A stretch of 64,000 nt of DNA from an uncultured Lachnospira sp. Its GTDB lineage: Bacteria > Bacillota > Clostridia > Lachnospirales > Lachnospiraceae. Location: NCBI GenBank assembly GCA_910589305.1, contig CAJUTV010000005.1:124001-188000 (forward strand). The letters run 5' to 3'. The notes beneath the pieces were generated by a model that made no database searches, was not told where the DNA came from, and saw nothing but the letters and a program-made list of their open reading frames with translations. Shown piece after piece: positions 1-8,897 of this stretch. The position numbers and the translations under genes were made by a program. Each line of letters opens with the position of its first letter. Within the stretch, counting starts at the first letter, position 1.

Positions 1-515
1 ATATTACGCTTCCTGATGGAAATGGATTTGAACTTTGCAAGCAATTTAAGAAGATTCAGGATATACCAATTATTTTTTTGACAGCAAAAGAAGAAGAAAA
101 AGATGTTGTGCAAGGGTTTGATATGGGAGCGGATGATTATATTCAAAAGCCATTTCGCAATAGAGAGTTGATTTCACGTATTAAAAATGTTTTGCGCAGA
201 AGCGGAAAATCACAAGATATGTTGTGCTGTAAATTTTTAAAATTGGATACCAAAACAGGTAAAGCATATAGTCATGGAGAAGAGGTTGTTCTTACAAAGT
301 TGGAATATAAAATTTTAAGCAGCATGATGAATAATCAAGGGAAATTGTTTACACGAGATGAAATTTTAGCGGGTATTTGGGATGCCGCTGGAAATTTTGT
401 AAATGATAATACACTTACTGTAACCATGAAACGGATTCGCAAAAAAATTGGAGATTTGGACGGAGAAATTATTAAAACTGTGCGTGGTATGGGATATAGA
501 ATTGAGAAAGAGTAG
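1..515 (+). CDS. OmpR/PhoB-family response regulator, 5' end outside window
   Basis: Reading frame is open from base 3, so the gene begins upstream. The visible 170 residues hold the second half of the receiver domain (LPDGNGFELC, then IIFLTA with the switch Thr, and the conserved Lys in IQKPF) followed by a winged-helix DNA-binding domain ending in VRGMGYRIEKE. It should be phosphorylated by the kinase starting 11 bp downstream and bind direct-repeat DNA. The best candidate target is the 11-bp-period repeat at 1749-1769, before the ABC transporter genes. Family assignment is clear; the inducing signal is not visible. Confidence 0.93.
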   Translation, partial: ITLPDGNGFELCKQFKKIQDIPIIFLTAKEEEKDVVQGFDMGADDYIQKPFRNRELISRIKNVLRRSGKSQDMLCCKFLKLDTKTGKAYSHGEEVVLTKLEYKILSSMMNNQGKLFTRDEILAGIWDAAGNFVNDNTLTVTMKRIRKKIGDLDGEIIKTVRGMGYRIEKE

Positions 516-526
516 AGTGAAGAAGA

Positions 527-1750
527 ATGTGGAATACCAATAAATCTTTTAAAAAATATGTGATTATGACCATATTCGTTATGGCAATTATCATAATAGC
601 ATGGAATTTTTCGATACAGCGGACAATACAGGAAATGTCTGATGGATATTATAATGTTCTTGCCGTTTTGTTAGAAAATGTAAGAAAACAATATCCAGAT
701 TTCAAAGAAGAAGAATGGATTGAAATTTTAAATAAAAATGAAGTGAAAAAAGCACATGGTTCTATACTTGAACATTATGGAATATTTCCGCAAAATATGC
801 CGATTTTAAGTCAAGCAAGATATAAGAGAGAAATTCTTATTGCAAGTAATTTTTTGCTTGTATTTTTATGTATGGGGATATTGTTATTGATTTGGCTTTA
901 TCAAAGACAGCGTGACAAAAAAATTGCAGAGTTGACTTCCTATATACGAAAGATTGAACAGGGCATATATGTTTTAGAAATGGAAGACAATCAAGAAGAT
1001 GAGTTGAGTGGATTAAAAAATGAGTTATACAAAGTTACAATTATGTTAAAGAAGGTAGCAGAGCAATCAAGCAGAGGGAAAAAAGCACTGGCAGATTCGG
1101 TATCCGATATTTCCCATCAGTTAAAAACGCCTCTTACATCTTGTCTTGTTCTTTTGGATAATCTTTCAGAGAGTGAACATATGGAGGAGGCAACACGACT
1201 GAAGTTTTTATCAGAAATTACAAGACAGATTACAAATGTCAATTGGCTTGTGGTAACCTTGTTAAAGTTATCACGAATGGATGCAGGTGTTATTGAATTT
1301 GAAAAAAATATAATTTATGTGGATAGTATGTTGGAAGAAGTGTTTGAAAATTTGGCACTGATGGCAGAATGGAAACAGATTCAATTAAATAAACAAGGAA
1401 TGAGCAACGTTGTTATGTATGGTGATAAACATTGGATTAAAGAAGCTATTACTAATTTAGTAAAAAATGCAATAGAACACAGTCCTATGGATGGACAGGT
1501 GATTGTCCATGTTGATGATAATACCGTGTATACAGCTATTTCAGTGATAGATTTTGGAAGAGGTATTTCTGTTAAAGACCAAAAGCATATTTTTGAGCGG
1601 TTTTATAGAAGTAGTGCGGCAAAAGAGGACAGTGTAGGAATTGGTTTAGCATTGTGCAAAGAGATTGTAGAGAGGCAAAATGGTTATATTACGGTATCAT
1701 CAGAGGAGGACAAGAAGACAACATTTTTAATAAAATTTTTAAAATCTTAA
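527..1750 (+). CDS. Membrane sensor histidine kinase
   Basis: 407 residues. Two membrane segments (about 12-29 and 103-125) enclose an external loop of roughly 73 residues; no clear HAMP domain follows. The phospho-acceptor box is DISHQLKTPLTS with His197, the N box is NLVKNAIEHSP near 310, G1 is DFGRGIS near 342, the F box FERFYRS and G2 GIGLALC near 372. The small sensor loop and the adjacent ABC exporter resemble envelope-stress or peptide-sensing modules of Firmicutes (BceS-type systems sense through their transporter), but this loop is longer than typical Bce kinases. It starts 11 bp after the regulator gene and is probably co-transcribed with it. Confidence 0.93.
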   Translation: MWNTNKSFKKYVIMTIFVMAIIIIAWNFSIQRTIQEMSDGYYNVLAVLLENVRKQYPDFKEEEWIEILNKNEVKKAHGSILEHYGIFPQNMPILSQARYKREILIASNFLLVFLCMGILLLIWLYQRQRDKKIAELTSYIRKIEQGIYVLEMEDNQEDELSGLKNELYKVTIMLKKVAEQSSRGKKALADSVSDISHQLKTPLTSCLVLLDNLSESEHMEEATRLKFLSEITRQITNVNWLVVTLLKLSRMDAGVIEFEKNIIYVDSMLEEVFENLALMAEWKQIQLNKQGMSNVVMYGDKHWIKEAITNLVKNAIEHSPMDGQVIVHVDDNTVYTAISVIDFGRGISVKDQKHIFERFYRSSAAKEDSVGIGLALCKEIVERQNGYITVSSEEDKKTTFLIKFLKS

Positions 1751-1785
1751 AATGTCATCAAAATGTCATTTTGCTTTGTTATGCT
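1749..1785 (+). promoter_or_regulatory. Direct-repeat operator and -10 box before the ABC transporter operon
   Basis: Two identical AAAATGTCAT boxes start at 1749 and 1760, an 11-bp (one helical turn) period typical of OmpR/PhoB-family regulator sites. A -10-like TATGCT lies at 1780-1785 and no good -35 is present, as expected for an activator-dependent promoter. The site sits between the kinase stop and the ABC ATPase start, so autoregulated activation by the upstream regulator is inferred. Confidence 0.6.
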
Positions 1786-1818
1786 ATGAGCATAAAGTAA
1801 ATGAAAGGACTGATGTAA

Positions 1819-2622
1819 ATGGAAATTTTAAGAACCGAGCATTTGACAAAAATTTATGGAGAAAAAGAAAATCAAGTTGTAGCTATCAGTGATATTAATT
1901 TATCTATTAAAAAAGGAGAATTTGTTGCGATTGTAGGAAGTTCTGGCAGCGGAAAGTCTACATTGCTTCATATACTTGGCGGGGTTGACCGTCCGACAAG
2001 CGGCAGTGTTTTTATTGAAGATGAAGATATTTATCGTTTAAATGATGATAAATTAGCAATTTTTAGAAGGCGTCAAGTTGGATTGATTTATCAATTTTTT
2101 AATTTGATTCCTGTTTTAAATGTGAAGGAGAATATCACACTTCCGACACAATTAGACGGAAAGACACCCGATGCAGAATTGTTAAGGGAACTTACAGAAA
2201 CACTTGGATTAGGCAAACGATTGCGTCATCTGCCGAATGAATTATCGGGAGGACAGCAGCAGCGCGTGGCAATTGGCAGAGCTTTAATGAATCGTCCAGC
2301 GATTATATTGGCAGATGAACCGACAGGAAATCTTGATTCAAAGGCAAGCAAAGAGATTATAGAATTATTGAAATTATTTAACCGTAAATATATGCAGACG
2401 ATTATTATGATTACCCATGACTTAGAAATTGCAAAACAAGCGGATAGAGTGCTGACTATTGAAGATGGAAAGATTGTCAGCGACCGTAGAGATAATGCAG
2501 AAAAAAATGATATTTGGATTAAAAAAAGTCAACATGATATTTTGAATAAGGAAAATCAAGATGACATTTTTGATAAGAGAAATCAACATGACATTTTAGA
2601 TAGGAAAGGCAGGGAATCATAA
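1819..2622 (+). CDS. ABC transporter ATP-binding protein, MacB/LolD/BceA type
   Basis: 267 residues with Walker A GSSGSGKST (40-48), Q loop YQFFNLIP, signature LSGGQQQR (142-149), Walker B LADEPTGNLD and H loop ITHD (His200). This is the class that powers FtsX-fold permeases in lipoprotein export, cell division or antimicrobial-peptide resistance; the permease is the next gene (TAATG overlap). Family members normally end near residue 225. This one carries an extra hydrophilic tail built from four nine-residue units (228-263, see repeat at 2500-2607). SD is AAAGGA before the ATG. Confidence 0.95.
   Translation: MEILRTEHLTKIYGEKENQVVAISDINLSIKKGEFVAIVGSSGSGKSTLLHILGGVDRPTSGSVFIEDEDIYRLNDDKLAIFRRRQVGLIYQFFNLIPVLNVKENITLPTQLDGKTPDAELLRELTETLGLGKRLRHLPNELSGGQQQRVAIGRALMNRPAIILADEPTGNLDSKASKEIIELLKLFNRKYMQTIIMITHDLEIAKQADRVLTIEDGKIVSDRRDNAEKNDIWIKKSQHDILNKENQDDIFDKRNQHDILDRKGRES
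2500..2607 (+). repeat. Four tandem 27-bp repeats encoding the C-terminal tail of the ABC ATPase
   Basis: The tail reads as EKNDIWIKK, SQHDILNKE, NQDDIFDKR and NQHDILDRK, four nine-residue units encoded by 27-bp repeats. The last two DNA units contain ATGACATTTT (2561-2570, 2588-2597) and the second contains ATGATATTTT (2534-2543). ATGACATTTT is the exact reverse complement of the AAAATGTCAT operator box at 1749 and 1760, so the tail may double as a set of regulator sites just before the permease gene. Confidence 0.8.
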
Positions 2623-5267
2623 TGAATGTGTTAAATAAATTGGTACTGCGCAATTTTTTTCTCAATAAAAAGCGTACTATTGTTACCATTATTGGCATTT
2701 TGCTTTCAACGGCATTGATTACTGCCATTGCAAGTATGGCAGAGAGTTTTCGTGCCAGTATGGTAGAATATGAAAAAAAATACAGCGGTGATTTTCACTA
2801 TGCTTTTTATGATGTCAAACAAGAAAATCGAAAATATTTTGAAGAAAATCGAAATATCGAATCATTAGGCTATATGTATGATATTGGCTATGCCATGCTT
2901 GAGGGCAGTACAAATCCAGATAAACCTTATTTATATATTCGTGCAATGGATGAAAACGGCATGAAAGCAGCAGGGGTAGATTTGATTGAAGGAAGATTGC
3001 CGCAAAATGACCATGAAATTGTCATTTCAAAACATCTTTGGACAAATGGAGGCGTTTCTTATAAAGTAGGCGATAAATTGTCGTTAGGTGTAGGAGAGCG
3101 TCTCAGTGAAGGAAAAACATTACATCAAGATAATCCGTTTATGAGTGATGAAGAAGAGCTGCAAGTCAATCAACAGGTGGAATATACAATTGTTGGATTA
3201 ATGAAACGTCCCAATAGGCATATAGAGCCGATATTTGCGCCAGGATATACAATGATAACTTTTTTGTCGAATAAAGATAATATATCATATGTGAATATTT
3301 ATGCGAAATATACAGAGTCCGCAATACAAAATCGAGATAAAGTAACGGCTTCTATTTTAGGTGTTTCGGAAGAAATTTATAATCGTTATAATCGTGGTGA
3401 TATGGATAAAGAAGTTTTTACACAGATGAGAAAGGTTGCTTCTTCCCATGAGTGTAATATTTGGCTGTTAAAGTGGGAGCTTATGCTTTTTTCAGATAGT
3501 ACAAAAAATATGTTATATGGCATAGCAGGTATTGCCATTTTGATTGTTATTTTTACTAGTGTATTTTGTATACGAAATAGCTTTGTTATATCGCTGACAG
3601 AGAAAATGAAGCTATATGGTATGATGTCATCAATAGGAGCCACAAAAAGACAACGCAGACGATTGGTGCATGGAGAAGCTGTACTGCTTGGTTGTATTGG
3701 TATTCCGCTAGGTATTCTATGCGGCACGATTGCAACTTATATTGTTGTAAAGTGTACAGGAAATCTTATGATAACCGTTTTGGGAGTTGAACTTGTTTAT
3801 GTATTTTCAGTTCCAGCCGTGATAGCAGGTATCTTATTGGCGGCAGTTACACTTTATTTTTCAGCAGGCAAAGCAGCGAGAGAAGCAGCAAAAATTTCTC
3901 CAATTGTGGCTATACGAGGCAATAAAATGATTCGTATCAGAGCAAAAGAACTTCGCACGCCCAAAATATTGAATCGCTTGTTTGGTATGGGAGGAGCGAT
4001 TGCATATAAAAATTTGCGCAGAGCAAGAGTAAAATACAGAACGACGGTTATTTCTATTGTAGTGAGTGTAGGTGTGTTTGTTGCTATGGTAACATTTACA
4101 CAGCTTGGTTTTCAAGCCTCTTCCATATATTATAAAGATGTTCCATATCAAATCCAATTATCTATATTTTCAGAAGAAAATTTTGAAGAGGCAGCTCAGA
4201 TTACACAGATGGAAGGTGTAAATCAGTATGAAATTTTAAGACAGGGAGAACTAAAGGCAAAGATATCAGATATTCCTTTTACTGCTCAATATTCGCAATA
4301 TATATCAGAATTAATAAAAGAAAATGGTGATGTTTTCTTTATGGTAGCTTGTATTGGTGATGAAGAATATAAAGCATATTGTAAGAAGTTAGGATTGTCA
4401 CCAGATAAGGTAAAAGATAAGGGAATCTTGATTGCAGACTATTTAAGTTATGAAGAGGATGGCAAACGTGTTACAGGAATGAAATATGACTATAATCCAG
4501 GCGATATGATTCATGGATTGACGCCAAAGATGTCTAATGATGAATATAATAACAGTGGTAATTTGACAGCAAATTTAGATGATAATAAGGAGATTGACAT
4601 TGAAATTGCTATACAAACAAATGAGCGTCCAATGGGACTTTATGATACGTACAAAACAAGCATAGACGGAATTATTATAGTAAGCGATGAATGGATGAAG
4701 AATCATCAATATTATGGTATGCCGTATGACTCGATAAATATTTATCTTCAATGTGACAATCCAGATGAAATACAAAGAAATTTTGAAAATGGGGCAACTT
4801 TTGTAAAATATGACTTGAATAATTTAAAACAGGCATATGAACAAAATCGTTCTATGATAGTATTGTTTTCAATATTTTTATATGGATTTATTATTGTTAT
4901 ATCACTAGTTGGTATTACCAATATATTTAATACCATTACCACAAATATGGAGTTACGCTCAAGAGAGTTTGCTATGTTAAAATCCATTGGTATGACAAAA
5001 AAAGAATTTAGAAGAATGGTATGGCTTGAAAGTGTATTTTACGGAATAAAATCGTTATTGATTGGGATTCCAGTAGGAATTGTATTATCGTTTTGTTTCT
5101 ATAAAGCATTTTCAGAGGGAATTGAAATGCCGTATCAATTGCCATATGGAGGCATATTGATAGCCATAGCAGCCGTATTTGTTTTATTGTTTGCAACAAC
5201 ACAGTATTCCATGAATAAAATTAACCGAAAAAATATTGTTGAGACAATACAAAATGAGAATATATAA
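2622..5267 (+). CDS. ABC transporter permease, FtsX/MacB fold
   Basis: 881 residues, partner of the preceding ATPase. An N-terminal membrane segment (about 16-40) is followed by a large extracytoplasmic region. Three membrane segments lie around 295-420 (first FtsX domain, with SSIGATKRQRRR at the cytoplasmic side). Another segment near 470-490 precedes a second extracytoplasmic region, and a C-terminal FtsX domain lies about 745-880 (MLKSIGMTKKEFRRM). This two-FtsX-domain layout is common in Clostridia and larger than BceB permeases of about 650 residues. It probably exports or detoxifies an envelope-active compound; the substrate cannot be read from sequence. Confidence 0.93.
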   Translation: MNVLNKLVLRNFFLNKKRTIVTIIGILLSTALITAIASMAESFRASMVEYEKKYSGDFHYAFYDVKQENRKYFEENRNIESLGYMYDIGYAMLEGSTNPDKPYLYIRAMDENGMKAAGVDLIEGRLPQNDHEIVISKHLWTNGGVSYKVGDKLSLGVGERLSEGKTLHQDNPFMSDEEELQVNQQVEYTIVGLMKRPNRHIEPIFAPGYTMITFLSNKDNISYVNIYAKYTESAIQNRDKVTASILGVSEEIYNRYNRGDMDKEVFTQMRKVASSHECNIWLLKWELMLFSDSTKNMLYGIAGIAILIVIFTSVFCIRNSFVISLTEKMKLYGMMSSIGATKRQRRRLVHGEAVLLGCIGIPLGILCGTIATYIVVKCTGNLMITVLGVELVYVFSVPAVIAGILLAAVTLYFSAGKAAREAAKISPIVAIRGNKMIRIRAKELRTPKILNRLFGMGGAIAYKNLRRARVKYRTTVISIVVSVGVFVAMVTFTQLGFQASSIYYKDVPYQIQLSIFSEENFEEAAQITQMEGVNQYEILRQGELKAKISDIPFTAQYSQYISELIKENGDVFFMVACIGDEEYKAYCKKLGLSPDKVKDKGILIADYLSYEEDGKRVTGMKYDYNPGDMIHGLTPKMSNDEYNNSGNLTANLDDNKEIDIEIAIQTNERPMGLYDTYKTSIDGIIIVSDEWMKNHQYYGMPYDSINIYLQCDNPDEIQRNFENGATFVKYDLNNLKQAYEQNRSMIVLFSIFLYGFIIVISLVGITNIFNTITTNMELRSREFAMLKSIGMTKKEFRRMVWLESVFYGIKSLLIGIPVGIVLSFCFYKAFSEGIEMPYQLPYGGILIAIAAVFVLLFATTQYSMNKINRKNIVETIQNENI

Positions 5268-6315
5268 TATTTTATTTTTCTCAATCATCATTATTATATT
5301 GTTATCATATATTATAACAATCATTTTTGATTGGAACTATTTTTATATGTTTAACCCCATGCAAAAACTTAAAAATAAAGATTCAAAAAAGGAGGAATCC
5401 GATACAAAAGTTACTCGTGCTGTATACCTTATCTCGACCGCTATTATCATAGCTGCACTTGCCATTTTTTTATATTATCATCCTCTTGATGATATTCGTA
5501 CAATACAGTCTGCTAATTCAAATAATATTGAAAACGATGGAAATAATAGCGGTCGATTAATTGCAACATCAACAAATGCAGAATCAAATGGTACACCTGA
5601 AAAAACAAACAATACAAAATCAAAAGGAATTGGCGGCGGAAACATTGTCGGGGACAGCCGTGCAGGGAAAAAAGATTTGCCAATTTACTGTGTTAAAACA
5701 GATGAAAAAAAGGTTGCTTTATCGTTTGATGCTGCATGGGGCGCTGAAGATACATTAGATATTCTCAATATACTTGACAAATATAATGTTAAGGTTACAT
5801 TTTTTATGACAGGCGGCTGGGTGAAAGAATATCCAGATATGGTAAAAGAAATTTATGCTCGCGGACATGATTTAGGCAATCACAGTGAAAATCATAAACA
5901 GATGAGTAAATTATCAGAGGCTGAACAAATACAAGAAATTTCTGCTGTTGATGCAAAAATAAAAGAAATTACAGGATATGATTGTTTCTTGTTTCGACCA
6001 CCATATGGGGATTATAATTCTACATTGATAAAAACTACATATGGAATAAATCATTATCCGATTCAGTGGGATGTTGATAGTTTAGATTGGAAGGATTATG
6101 GCGTATCCAATATTATAAAAACAGTTACACAGCATAAAGCTTTAGGGAATGGTTCCATTATTCTTATGCACAATGGGGCAAAATATACAGCACAGGCTTT
6201 GGAAACCGTTATTACTAGTCTGCAAGAACAAGGTTACACGCTGGTACCAATTTCACAATTAATTATAAAAGATAATTTTCATATGGATGGCACAGGCAGA
6301 CAGATTGCCAATTAA
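5254..6315 (+). CDS. Membrane-anchored polysaccharide deacetylase (NodB/CE4, PdaB-like)
   Basis: The NodB domain spans roughly the last 210 residues. It has motif 1 SFDAAWG, motif 2 HSENH (metal-binding His pair), motif 3 RPPYGDYN, motif 4 DVDSLDW and motif 5 LMHNG. Motif 1 lacks the second Asp of the usual TFDD, as in sporulation PdaB-type proteins, so activity may be low or the metal site altered. A membrane anchor (VYLISTAIIIAALAIFLYY) precedes an Asn/Ser-rich linker. The start is uncertain: ATG 5254 overlaps the permease stop and adds a second hydrophobic stretch over AT-rich palindromic DNA, while ATG 5350 or 5365 gives a conventional signal anchor. The AGGAGG near 5390 has no in-frame start after it. 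Confidence 0.85.
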   Translation: MRIYNILFFSIIIIILLSYIITIIFDWNYFYMFNPMQKLKNKDSKKEESDTKVTRAVYLISTAIIIAALAIFLYYHPLDDIRTIQSANSNNIENDGNNSGRLIATSTNAESNGTPEKTNNTKSKGIGGGNIVGDSRAGKKDLPIYCVKTDEKKVALSFDAAWGAEDTLDILNILDKYNVKVTFFMTGGWVKEYPDMVKEIYARGHDLGNHSENHKQMSKLSEAEQIQEISAVDAKIKEITGYDCFLFRPPYGDYNSTLIKTTYGINHYPIQWDVDSLDWKDYGVSNIIKTVTQHKALGNGSIILMHNGAKYTAQALETVITSLQEQGYTLVPISQLIIKDNFHMDGTGRQIAN

Positions 6316-6358
6316 ATATATTGCCATTTTTTATAATGAACAATACAATAGCTTTATT

Positions 6359-6393
6359 AGACCGCCCATTATATGAGCGGTCTGAATTTTTTT
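6359..6393 (+). terminator. Intrinsic terminator after the deacetylase gene
   Basis: AGACCGC (6359-6365) pairs with GCGGTCT (6377-6383), followed by GAATTTTTTT. It separates the plus-strand deacetylase gene from the convergent peptidase gene. Confidence 0.9.
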
Positions 6394-6409
6394 GATATTT
6401 TTTTCTTAA

Positions 6410-7438
6410 TTATAGTTTGTGAAAAACCCATAAATTTTTTATTTGTCTTTCAATATTCTCATAATCCCACAGCATGTTACTTCGTATAGTACTGTTTGGG
6501 TCATTCACCATAAGTTTTCCGTTTTTAACTCCTATAAGAACAATAAAATGTCCTGCTGACGTAAAATCTCCTGCTCGCATACTGCATATTATCGGATTGC
6601 CGTTTTCAAGCTCATTAAAAATTTTATTTTTATTGAGACTTGTTTCTGTCCCCTGTATACCAAATGCTTTTGCGCCTTGTGTCATCATGTTCCATGCTGT
6701 TCCGACATTCGGCTGGTAGTAACCGTTCTGATGTGCATAATCTGCCACTTTGTCTGGTGTTGCTTGAGCGTTTTTTGTAAGTGCAACTGCTACCATAGAA
6801 ATACAAGTCGGAGCGCAGCCTGACAGCGCAATTGTATCATCTCCATAATCCGCGTACCCCCAACGCTTATCCCACTGTATAAAAAGAGGAAATTTCTTCT
6901 GAAGTTCCTCTGATGTAAGTCCGTCGCTCACTGTATGCTCTGCTGTTGGATACCCTTTGACATAATCTATCATATCTGGGTTATTGCCAAGAGCTGCAAG
7001 CAGATTATTTGGATATTTTTCCATATTATCATATATTTCCTGAAAAGTCGGATATTTTTTGCACAGCTCAGAAATTCTTATTCTAATTTCCTCACCTTCC
7101 CGTGCTTTTGGACGCTCGAATGAATACTTGATAATATTTTGATTTGCAGCCTGCTGTTCATTATCTGATGTGGCTTTTGATGTTTTTACTGCCGTTTTGC
7201 TATTATCAGACATGGTATTATGGACTTTCTGTGATGCCGCATTGGAGTTATTGTCAGTTGGCTTTATTACATATTTAATGCACAGAACAACGGATGCAAC
7301 AAGCAGTGCCAACATGCACAAGTTGCATGTGAGTTGTGCTATTTTCTTTTTTCTACGTCTTGCAGTGTTTTTTCTTCTTCTTTTTATTTTTTCCATCTCA
7401 TCAGACGGAATATTCCATTCCTCATTTTTGTTGCTCAT
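6410..7438 (-). CDS. Membrane-anchored C39-like cysteine peptidase
   Basis: 342 residues. A very basic cytoplasmic N-terminus (KRRRKN, RRRKKK) precedes a membrane segment at about 36-58, a low-complexity linker to 100, and a C-terminal Peptidase_C39_2 domain. The likely catalytic residues are Cys208 in SGCAPTC, His297 in SAGHFIV and Asp313 in MVNDPNS. Papain-like domains of this family are usually secreted and act on peptides or the cell wall. There is a strong SD on the minus strand (AGGGAGG). About 170 bp upstream of its start lies a 23-bp operator identical to one before vanW, suggesting shared control by the vancomycin-type response regulator. Confidence 0.85.
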   Translation of the reverse strand: MSNKNEEWNIPSDEMEKIKRRRKNTARRRKKKIAQLTCNLCMLALLVASVVLCIKYVIKPTDNNSNAASQKVHNTMSDNSKTAVKTSKATSDNEQQAANQNIIKYSFERPKAREGEEIRIRISELCKKYPTFQEIYDNMEKYPNNLLAALGNNPDMIDYVKGYPTAEHTVSDGLTSEELQKKFPLFIQWDKRWGYADYGDDTIALSGCAPTCISMVAVALTKNAQATPDKVADYAHQNGYYQPNVGTAWNMMTQGAKAFGIQGTETSLNKNKIFNELENGNPIICSMRAGDFTSAGHFIVLIGVKNGKLMVNDPNSTIRSNMLWDYENIERQIKNLWVFHKL

Positions 7439-7888
7439 TTTTTCCTCCCTGTTTAAACATGCTTTTCAATAGTAAAACAAAATATCAAAACATATACAAA
7501 AATATATTTTTTTATATTATGTATCTTTTTGTTTTAAATATATTGTAACATAATACATTTTTAATATTTTTATTTTATATTAGTATATTATTTTATTTTC
7601 TTCACAAATTTCTTACGAATTTCTTACCTTTAGTTTATAAGGGAATATGGGCAGGGCATAAGAAATGTATTTTTATAAAAGATAAATACTTTATGGTAAA
7701 ACTGCGTAGTATCTTGTATAATGATTTGTATACAACTCTCCATTCTGCAAATAAAGAATGGAAAAAATGTTTGTTCTATGAGTTTATGTAAAGATGACAA
7801 AAGGAATTATAAATAGGTGTTTGTTTATTTTGAAAATAGATGAATTTATGATAAACCGATTACAGATAAGATTTGGAGAATATATTAT
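7439..7888. other. Intergenic region between divergent genes
   Basis: 450 bp, very AT-rich, between the minus-strand peptidase and the plus-strand methyltransferase genes. It holds the VanR-like operator (7605-7627) and, on the minus strand beyond it, AT-rich -10-like sequence (TATACT in the 7580-7590 region). A plus-strand TATAAT at 7717-7722 followed by a TTGTATACAA palindrome (7727-7736) could serve the methyltransferase, though no good -35 is seen. A short CCATTCT/AGAATGG hairpin follows at about 7740-7760. No coding sequence is evident. Confidence 0.6.
7605..7627 (-). promoter_or_regulatory. VanR-type operator before the C39 peptidase gene
   Basis: On the minus strand this reads GTAAGAAATTC then GTAAGAAATTTG, two half-sites with an 11-bp period. 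The whole 23 bp is identical to 43102-43124 upstream of vanW and has the same orientation relative to its gene. It is the only second copy noticed in the window, so a shared response regulator is inferred. Confidence 0.7.
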
Positions 7889-8689
7889 ATGGAAATAATA
7901 AATAAAGCAATCGATGATGGAAAAGCCTTTGATTGGGGAAGAACATCTGCGGATTATGCCAAGTATCGAGATATTTATCCCCAAATATTTTATGAAAAAA
8001 TTGTACACAGAAACCTTTGTGTAAAAGGGCAGAATGTGTTGGATTTAGGTACAGGCACAGGTGTTCTTCCTAGAAATATGTATCGTTTTGGTGCCACATG
8101 GCATGCAGCCGATATTTCTGAAAATCAAATTGAGCAGGCAAAAAAACTTTCGGATAAATTGGGTATGAATATTGCATATCAGACAGCCGCCGCAGAAGAT
8201 ATTAATTTTCCAGATGATACATTTGATGTTATAACGGCTTGCCAGTGTTTTTGGTATTTTGACCATGAAAAAATAATGCCAAAATTGTCGCATATGTTAA
8301 AGAAAAATGGACGCTTGCTGTTGCTATATATGGCATGGCTTCCTTTTGAAGATGTGATTGCAGGTGCAAGTGAACGTTTAGTATTAAAATATAATCCTAA
8401 ATGGACAGGAGCCAGAGAAACTATGCATCCAATACAAGTTCCCGACTGTGTGTATCAAATGTTTGAGTCTGTATACCATGAGGAGTATGTGGTTAATGTA
8501 CCATTTACAAGACAAACTTGGCATGGAAGAATGAAAGCGTGTCGCGGTGTTGGTGCTTCTTTATCACAGGAACAAATAAAAACATGGGAGATGGAACATT
8601 ATAAATTATTGCAGGATATTGCGCCTGATAAATTTGAAGTAAAACATTATGCGGCGATGCTAGAGTTAAAAAAGCGTTCTATTCAATAG
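7889..8689 (+). CDS. Class I SAM-dependent methyltransferase (Methyltransf_11 type)
   Basis: 266 residues. The SAM-binding motif I is VLDLGTGTGVLP (about 50-61), followed by the acidic end of strand 2 (HAADIS) and motif FPDDTFDVITACQCFWYF, which matches the UbiE/COQ5-like superfamily. The N-terminal WGRTSADYAKYRDIYP segment is typical of the many stand-alone bacterial members whose substrate is unknown. SD TTTGGAG precedes the ATG. Its 3' end overlaps by 11 bp the end of a decayed arr gene on the other strand. Confidence 0.88.
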   Translation: MEIINKAIDDGKAFDWGRTSADYAKYRDIYPQIFYEKIVHRNLCVKGQNVLDLGTGTGVLPRNMYRFGATWHAADISENQIEQAKKLSDKLGMNIAYQTAAAEDINFPDDTFDVITACQCFWYFDHEKIMPKLSHMLKKNGRLLLLYMAWLPFEDVIAGASERLVLKYNPKWTGARETMHPIQVPDCVYQMFESVYHEEYVVNVPFTRQTWHGRMKACRGVGASLSQEQIKTWEMEHYKLLQDIAPDKFEVKHYAAMLELKKRSIQ

Positions 8690-8897
8690 CTTTTATTCCC
8701 ATTTCGGATAATTTTTTTAAATTATCCTGCATGTTTTTTAACATTTCAGGTGAATGTCCAGTCCAGTTGATAACTTCAGCAACAACCTTTAAAGGATGTT
8801 TTGTTCGATAGGATTTTGTTGGATTGCCAGGAAATTTTTTATCGGTTACATTGGGGTCATCTTCAAATTCTCCTGTTGGCTCTACAACTCTTGTTAT
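8679..8897 (-). pseudogene. arr: C-terminal remnant of rifampin ADP-ribosyltransferase (arr)
   Basis: The minus strand encodes 72 residues that match the C-terminal half of Arr enzymes: VVEPTGEFEDDPNVTDKKFP, then GNPTKSYRT, HPLKVVAEV and a GHSPEML segment, ending in a normal stop at 8681-8679. An in-frame TGA stands directly before it (8900-8898) and no N-terminal half (HGT substrate-binding region) is found upstream, where dapF begins. The gene is therefore truncated and inactive. Arr inactivates rifamycins by ADP-ribosylation. The assignment rests on recalled Arr-2 family sequence. Confidence 0.8.

Noticed and set aside
5385..5400. A near-perfect AGGAGG suggesting a deacetylase start just downstream.
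   Set aside because: No ATG, GTG or TTG follows in frame at a usable distance; the bases encode KKEES inside the protein.
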